Shown: positions 59,809 through 64,000 of the stretch, piece after piece
How the letters are laid out: each line of letters begins with the position of its first letter
Position numbering within the stretch: position 1 is the stretch's first letter
From: JAFGLZ01 sp964390905
Lineage (GTDB): Bacteria; Planctomycetota; Phycisphaerae; UBA1845; JAFGLZ01
Direction: 5' to 3'
NCBI GenBank assembly: GCA_964390905.1
Contig: CAYMLO010000018.1
Coordinates: 18,720-82,719, forward strand
DNA length: 64,000 nt
Notes under the pieces: generated by a model
Told to the model about the DNA's origin: nothing
The model's database searches: none
What the model saw: only the letters and a program-made list of their open reading frames with translations
Program-made: the position numbers and the translations under genes

Positions 59809-60498
59809 CTAGGAGGGGTTGTAGTCATTGGGGTCGGCAAGGAGATACTCCTCGACGTGAAGATCGGCGTAGAGCGTGTTTCGGATCTTCGACGTGCCGC
59901 GCTTGCCGTGAAACGATTCGTACTCCGTCAATACGTACATCTGTGACGTTTTCATGTCCCTGAAATGATGCCAGGGGTGTCCGCTCAGCTCTGGTGTGAT
60001 CTTCACGACGACGTCACCGACGTTGATGATGCCCGGGTCGTCCTCCTCGCCCAGCACGTCCGCCAGCCCGGCTGGCAGGGGGGTGTACTGGTAGCTCGTC
60101 CCCTCGGTTTCCCAGAAGCTCTTGTACTGGTTGTTGGGATCCACCGTGGTGCGCTTGGTCTTGCCGGGCATATCCGAGCGGCAGCGGTACAGGTCAGGGA
60201 ACTTGGCGTACGGTTGGAGGAAGGTCGTGATCGGCGGGTGGTAGAGCTCGTCGTCTGGATTGACGCTTTCGACCGACGGCAGCATCGCCGCGATCGGCAG
60301 GACGTCGTTATACTCGTGGAGGTATTGCTGAAACGCTTGGCCGAGCTGGTGCAGGTTGCTCAGGCATGCCGCTCGGCGCCCGTTCTCCTTCGCTCTGCCC
60401 AGTGCCGGCAGAAGGATGCTAATCAGCAGGGCAAGGATGGCCACGACCACCAGCAACTCGATCAGCGTGAACGCCCGCGTTTGACCCTGTCTTGCCAT
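59809..60498 (-). CDS. pseudopilin-like protein with prepilin cleavage motif
   Basis: 229 aa. RAFTLIELLVVVAILALLISILLPALGRA is the cleavage and membrane signal near the N-terminus. Then AACLSNLHQLGQAFQQYLHEYNDVLP, a Pro/Tyr-rich globular part and STYQ-type loops, ending with IRNTLYADLHVEEYLLADPNDYNPS, similar to the terminus of other planctomycete pseudopilin-like proteins. Likely exported through a type II-like machine. Downstream neighbour on the same strand: the Arg/Gly-rich protein. Confidence 0.85.
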   Translation of the reverse strand: MARQGQTRAFTLIELLVVVAILALLISILLPALGRAKENGRRAACLSNLHQLGQAFQQYLHEYNDVLPIAAMLPSVESVNPDDELYHPPITTFLQPYAKFPDLYRCRSDMPGKTKRTTVDPNNQYKSFWETEGTSYQYTPLPAGLADVLGEEDDPGIINVGDVVVKITPELSGHPWHHFRDMKTSQMYVLTEYESFHGKRGTSKIRNTLYADLHVEEYLLADPNDYNPS

Positions 60499-60704
60499 TG
60501 ATCTGACCGCCGATATGAGGTGTGACCCGCTACCGATATGCTACCAAGGTCATGCCCCGGTTGCTACGCGCGCGGTACCATTCAAGGCAGAACGAACGTC
60601 GGCGTCCGCTATTGCATCCAGAGCGGCCGAATTCTCATTTGGCGCGAGGGCCTCCCGGGGCCGGGCCTCACGCCAGGCGGTTGCGATCGGGTCCGCAGGG
60701 CGAC

Positions 60705-61403
60705 TTAGCGCCGACGGCGCTGCATCTGCAGCTCGATCTTCTTGCCCTGCATCTTCTCGAACGCTTGCTTCTGTTCGGTCGTCAGCAGCTCGAGAGCTTG
60801 CTTATTCGCGTCAGCGCGGATTTGTCGGAGCTTCTTGGTAGTCTCGGCCCGCTGCTCACGACTCGCGCCCCGCATCGTGCCGTACAGCTCAGACTGCTTC
60901 GCCCGCATGTCCTTGCCGATCTTGGCGATCTTCTTCCTCTGCTCCTGCGTCAGTTTTAGCTGGCCGGCCACGTCCTTGTCAGTCAGGTTCTGCACGACCG
61001 GGCGGGTCTGCAAGCGAATCTGGTCCAATCGCGCCATCTGCTCCTTGTTCAGCACGTCGCACAGCTTTTCGCGGGCCTTGCAGTCGAGCTGCTTGGTCAA
61101 CTCACTCATCTTCGCCCGCCGTTTCGCGCGGTCGTCGATCTCGCGCAAGCTCGAGAACTCCTTCTGCATCTCTGCGCCGAACTCCTCGCCAAGCTTTGTG
61201 ACTTTGGCTACTTGCTCCTCTGTCAGCTTCAAGTCTTTCTGCACCTGCTTCAGTCTCACCAGGCCCAGCGGACTGCTGCGGCCTATCCTCGCGCCGGCCC
61301 CGCGTCTCGGGCCCCTGGGGGCTTCGGCCTCGGCGGTGTTGACGCAAACGGCTCCCAGCACCAGCGCCATCCCCAGCACCAATGAACTTCGAACACGCGC
61401 CAT
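60705..61403 (-). CDS. exported Spy/LTxxQ-type helical protein
   Basis: 232 aa. A signal peptide (about 1-26, SLVLGMALVLGAVCVNTAEA). The mature protein has LKLTEEQVAKVTKLGEEFG (LTxxQ), a second LKLTQEQRKKIAKIGKDM and a third LLTTEQKQAFEKMQG, separated by charged helices. LTxxQ proteins such as Spy and CpxP are periplasmic chaperones or metal-stress proteins. AAGGAG precedes the start on the minus strand. The fragment at 2-343 is of the same general type. Confidence 0.75.
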   Translation of the reverse strand: MARVRSSLVLGMALVLGAVCVNTAEAEAPRGPRRGAGARIGRSSPLGLVRLKQVQKDLKLTEEQVAKVTKLGEEFGAEMQKEFSSLREIDDRAKRRAKMSELTKQLDCKAREKLCDVLNKEQMARLDQIRLQTRPVVQNLTDKDVAGQLKLTQEQRKKIAKIGKDMRAKQSELYGTMRGASREQRAETTKKLRQIRADANKQALELLTTEQKQAFEKMQGKKIELQMQRRRR

Positions 61404-61507
61404 TTCACGCTCCTTTCAAGTGGACGAAACCGAACCAACAATCCCAACGGCGGTCGAATCATACACGGCAGCCGCCGTTGTGCAACCTCTCCCATCGGGC
61501 ACGTGTG

Positions 61508-61513
61508 TATAAT
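61508..61513 (+). promoter_or_regulatory. possible -10 box upstream of the nitrilase-family gene
   Basis: A consensus TATAAT lies 114 bases in front of the start at 61627. No good -35 hexamer is found at the normal distance, so this is weak. Confidence 0.25.
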
Positions 61514-61626
61514 GCGGTCGTCTCGGACGGCCACTTGACGGGAGGTTGGAGGCCGTCCGACGCCCTTGGCGAGTCGTCCGGCTTTGTGCAACAGCCGTGG
61601 GAACCTGTGTTACAGGGGAGGCCGTC

Positions 61627-62937
61627 ATGTCCGCACCGTTTGGCTGGCTGGTTCTGATCCTGGTCTTGTGGATTGGGTCGTCGGCGTGCTTGGGGGCTGG
61701 GTCCTGGGTGTCGGTCGCAGAGGGCGTGGACGGGTGGCGGGCGGAGGCGCCCCGAACCGAGATCTCCCCGAAGTTCTGGGTCGACCGCCAGACGAAGCGA
61801 ACCGGCGACCATGCCCTGGCGATCTCGTCGCAGGGGGAACCGGCCAGCTCGGGGGGATGGGTCAAGCCGTTCCGCGTCGCCGGCGGACGATGGTATCGAT
61901 TCGCGGCGTGGTACCTGGCTGAAGGGATCGAGCTGGAGCGCAGGAGCGTTCTGGCGCGGATGATCTTCCAAGACGCGTCGGGCAAGAAGCTCGGACAGCC
62001 GGAGTACCCCTCCACGGCGGATGCCGCTGGCGAGGACGGCTGGCGCCGCGTGTCGGCCGACTACCTGGCGCCCGCGAAGGCGCAATCGGCCCGCGTGGAG
62101 CTGTTGTTCCGTTGGTCAAAGGGCGGGACGGTCCGTTGGGCCGACGTCTCGCTGCAGTCGACGTCCGATCCGGGCAAACGGATGGTGAAGGTGGCGGCCG
62201 TTCGTTTCCGTCCTGAACGTCGCACGCGGGGAGCTGACGAGAATCTCGACCTGTACTGCGAGATGATTGAGAAGGCGGCGATGCAGAAGCCGGACGTCAT
62301 CGTGCTGGGGGAGGGCATCACCGTTGTGAGCACCGGCAAGGGATACGTGGAGGTGGCCGAGCCCATCCCGGGACCGTCGACCCAACGGCTGGCGGCGCTT
62401 TCCAAGAGGCACGCGTGCTACATCGTCGCGGGTATCTACGAGCGTCTTGGCAAGGTGGTCTACAACACGGCCATCATGACTGGCCCCGATGGCGACCTGG
62501 TTGGAACCTATCGCAAGACATGCCTGCCGAGAGAGGAGATCGAGGGCGGCCTGACCCCCGGCAGCACCTATCCCGTGTACGAGACGCGGTTCGGAAAGGT
62601 GGGCATGATGATCTGCTGGGATATCCACTTTCCCGAGGTGGCGCGACGGCTGGCGATGAACGGGGCTGAGCTGATCCTCGTGCCGATCTGGGGCGGCAAC
62701 GAGCTGCTTTTGCGTGCCCGGGCGGTGGAGAACCAGCTCTACGTCGCGACCAGCAGCTACTCAGACAAGATTCGCACTGCCATCTGGGACCGACGGGGCG
62801 ACGCGCTGGCCCAGGCCGACGCGTGGGGACAGATCGCCGTCGCCGAGGTCGATCTGAACGCCCGGACGATGTGGGATTGGCTGGGCGATTTCGGCGCCCG
62901 GATCCCGCGCGAGCGCCCCTATCGCGAGGCTGAGTGA
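61627..62937 (+). CDS. exported carbon-nitrogen hydrolase (nitrilase superfamily)
   Basis: 436 aa from the ATG at 61627. Hydrophobic export signal (about 6-24, WLVLILVLWIGSSACLG), with an LxxC-like site that might make it a lipoprotein. Residues about 25-185 form a beta-rich domain resembling carbohydrate-binding modules (HALAISSQGEPAS, WYRFAAWYLAEG). The nitrilase domain starts VKVAAVRFRPERRT. The catalytic triad is Glu in VLGEGITVV, Lys in TYRKTCLPRE and Cys in GMMICWDIHFPEVARRLAMNGAE. Most nitrilase-family amidases are cytoplasmic, so the export signal and accessory domain are notable. Substrate unknown. Confidence 0.85.
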   Translation: MSAPFGWLVLILVLWIGSSACLGAGSWVSVAEGVDGWRAEAPRTEISPKFWVDRQTKRTGDHALAISSQGEPASSGGWVKPFRVAGGRWYRFAAWYLAEGIELERRSVLARMIFQDASGKKLGQPEYPSTADAAGEDGWRRVSADYLAPAKAQSARVELLFRWSKGGTVRWADVSLQSTSDPGKRMVKVAAVRFRPERRTRGADENLDLYCEMIEKAAMQKPDVIVLGEGITVVSTGKGYVEVAEPIPGPSTQRLAALSKRHACYIVAGIYERLGKVVYNTAIMTGPDGDLVGTYRKTCLPREEIEGGLTPGSTYPVYETRFGKVGMMICWDIHFPEVARRLAMNGAELILVPIWGGNELLLRARAVENQLYVATSSYSDKIRTAIWDRRGDALAQADAWGQIAVAEVDLNARTMWDWLGDFGARIPRERPYREAE

Positions 62938-62993
62938 CGTCGCGCGCCGCAGGATGTCGTGGCTCAATACCTCCACGGACCCGCCACAGCGAT

Positions 62994-63782
62994 TCATCGA
63001 GACAGAGGCTGAACCGGTCTGGTCGGGACCTCGTCACCGGAGGAGGCGGTCGTTGGGCCGCCGCGTTCTGCCAGGGTCCGAACATCGTGGACGGTGAAGT
63101 CGTGTTTCGCTCCAACGTCTCCGATCGTCGCTGTGGCGGCGACGGAGTTGGGTATTCCCAACCGGCGGCGGAATTCGTCGATCGGCCACTTCTTGATCGC
63201 AGCGGCCTCGCCCAGGGTCGTGCCGCACCGGATGCGATGATGTGGCCCTTGCTTGGGGGCCTTCCCTGCAGGCCTGCGGTCTTGGTCATGAGCTTGGCCG
63301 GCTTGAATGGGAGTAGACGCACCGACGGTTCGCTCCCGATCCGGAGTCGGTCCGGCGTGATGATGGTGATGATCGTCCAGCTCTGCCTCGGACGGGTCCA
63401 GTTGGATGACCATCGAGTTGGCTCCGGCCAGCAGGCCGACGGTTCCCACGACGAGAACCGCCGCCAGGCCCCCACCCCACAACGCGCGCCGTGCACGCGA
63501 CGGGAGGGCAGCGTTCGGCGTTGAAGGCGAGAGGAGCCTTCGAACCGTTCCAACCACCCATTGCCAGTGCAGAAACACGTGAAGGACCATCAGGATGCAT
63601 GCCAATACGGCGAGCCAGAAGTGGATTTCGCCCCATCCGTGACGGTTCATCCCTCCGAGAGCGAGCCAGTGTCCCGTCCCCGGCGGCATGATGTACTTCA
63701 TCAGCAGGCCGGTCGTTATTAGACCCCACATGACGATGAGTGATACCAGATCAACGATGAAATTCAGCGTGTTGCGTCTCAT
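62994..63782 (-). CDS. DUF4405-type membrane protein with His-rich loop
   Basis: 262 aa. Three helices: about 8-29, 50-72 and 103-122. His residues in helix 2 (WGEIHFWLAVLACILMVLHVFLHW) are placed as in cytochrome b-like haem ligation, the usual expectation for DUF4405. A cluster DDHHHHHAG follows helix 3 (about 142) and may bind metal. The soluble tail has IKKWPIDEFRRRLGIPNSV, the small conserved C-terminal unit often seen in these proteins. GAGGAG lies upstream of the start. It follows a partial gene on the same strand, with 51 bases between. Confidence 0.75.
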   Translation of the reverse strand: MRRNTLNFIVDLVSLIVMWGLITTGLLMKYIMPPGTGHWLALGGMNRHGWGEIHFWLAVLACILMVLHVFLHWQWVVGTVRRLLSPSTPNAALPSRARRALWGGGLAAVLVVGTVGLLAGANSMVIQLDPSEAELDDHHHHHAGPTPDRERTVGASTPIQAGQAHDQDRRPAGKAPKQGPHHRIRCGTTLGEAAAIKKWPIDEFRRRLGIPNSVAATATIGDVGAKHDFTVHDVRTLAERGGPTTASSGDEVPTRPVQPLSR

Positions 63783-63833
63783 GGCCTTTGACTCCTCGTT
63801 CGCAGGTCAATCTGCGAGGACAACCTGGTCGGT

Positions 63834-64000
63834 TCAGGGCTGGATGAAGCGGGGACTGTTCCCCCAGATGAATTCCCGCCAGGAATTCGGATCCGTGTGG
63901 GGCACGTCGTTCGGGTCGATCAGGTCCACGTGCTCATCCAGATAGACGACCTGCGTCCGTTCCTTGTGACGGGGCGACATATTCTTGCAGACGCAGCCTT
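63834..64000 (-). CDS. C-terminal end of a protein cut by the window edge, possibly pseudopilin-like
   Basis: The minus-strand frame that ends at the stop 63836-63834 stays open to the window edge: GCVCKNMSPRHKERTQVVYL, then DEHVDLIDPNDVPHTDPNSW and REFIWGNSPRFIQP. The VVYLDEHVDLI stretch resembles the VLYMDGHVE-type strand near the end of planctomycete pseudopilin-like proteins. The start is outside the window, so the family is uncertain. Confidence 0.45.
   Translation of the reverse strand, partial: GCVCKNMSPRHKERTQVVYLDEHVDLIDPNDVPHTDPNSWREFIWGNSPRFIQP

Noticed and set aside
1..64000. CRISPR array, tRNA, rRNA or prophage
   Set aside because: No regularly spaced direct repeats, no tRNA cloverleaf or rRNA sequence, and no phage structural genes were found on reading both strands.

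Overview
The window looks like chromosomal DNA of a planctomycete, probably from the Phycisphaerae side of the phylum. This is an inference from gene content: GC-rich coding with strong G/C third positions, pseudopilin-like proteins with FTLIELLVVVAIIALLISILLP N-termini, small zinc-ribbon proteins of the CxxCGYDLTGN type, many secreted glycosidase-like proteins beside uroporphyrinogen-decarboxylase-like proteins, and a peptidoglycan (dcw) cluster with no ftsA or ftsZ behind ftsQ. No rRNA, tRNA, CRISPR array, phage gene or transposase was recognised.

Layout. 0-5 kb: end of a Spy-like protein, a histidine kinase/response regulator pair on the minus strand, a small lipoprotein, an RCK/TrkA-N protein and an aldo-keto-reductase-like protein. 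5-31 kb: a carbohydrate region with four large exported glycosidase-like proteins, a DegT/DnrJ-type PLP enzyme, a GH172 (DUF2961) lipoprotein, two URO-D-family proteins, a DapA-family aldolase, an amidohydrolase, a ribulokinase and several zinc-ribbon membrane proteins. These plausibly take apart and metabolise complex or methylated sugars, but no substrate can be read from sequence. 31-34 kb: an NtrC-type sigma-54 activator with a clear inverted-repeat control region, and a ROK sugar kinase.

35-53 kb: the dcw cluster, in the order mraZ, rsmH, a LysM protein, ftsL-like, ftsI, murE, murF, mraY, ftsW, murG, murC, murB, ddl, ftsQ. All genes point the same way with many 1-26 base overlaps. murD is missing from its usual place between mraY and ftsW. 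murE carries the DNPR motif of meso-diaminopimelate ligases, so a DAP-type peptidoglycan is expected. 53-64 kb: two coupled small membrane proteins, pseudopilin-like proteins, an ABC uptake operon of the iron/cobalamin type with an isochorismatase-fold gene inside it, a Spy/LTxxQ-type protein, an exported nitrilase-superfamily protein and a DUF4405 membrane protein.

The most unusual content is non-coding. Two related elements of about 710 and 735 nt (17.90-18.61 kb and 34.71-35.44 kb) lie on the same strand. Each sits behind a similar promoter-like sequence. They share long identical blocks, local hairpins at matching places, and a closing 3' helix that keeps pairing through a compensatory base-pair change. 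They look like two members of one large structured RNA family that I cannot name. A third strongly structured segment fills the gap between mraZ and rsmH and shares short identical words with these elements in the opposite orientation.
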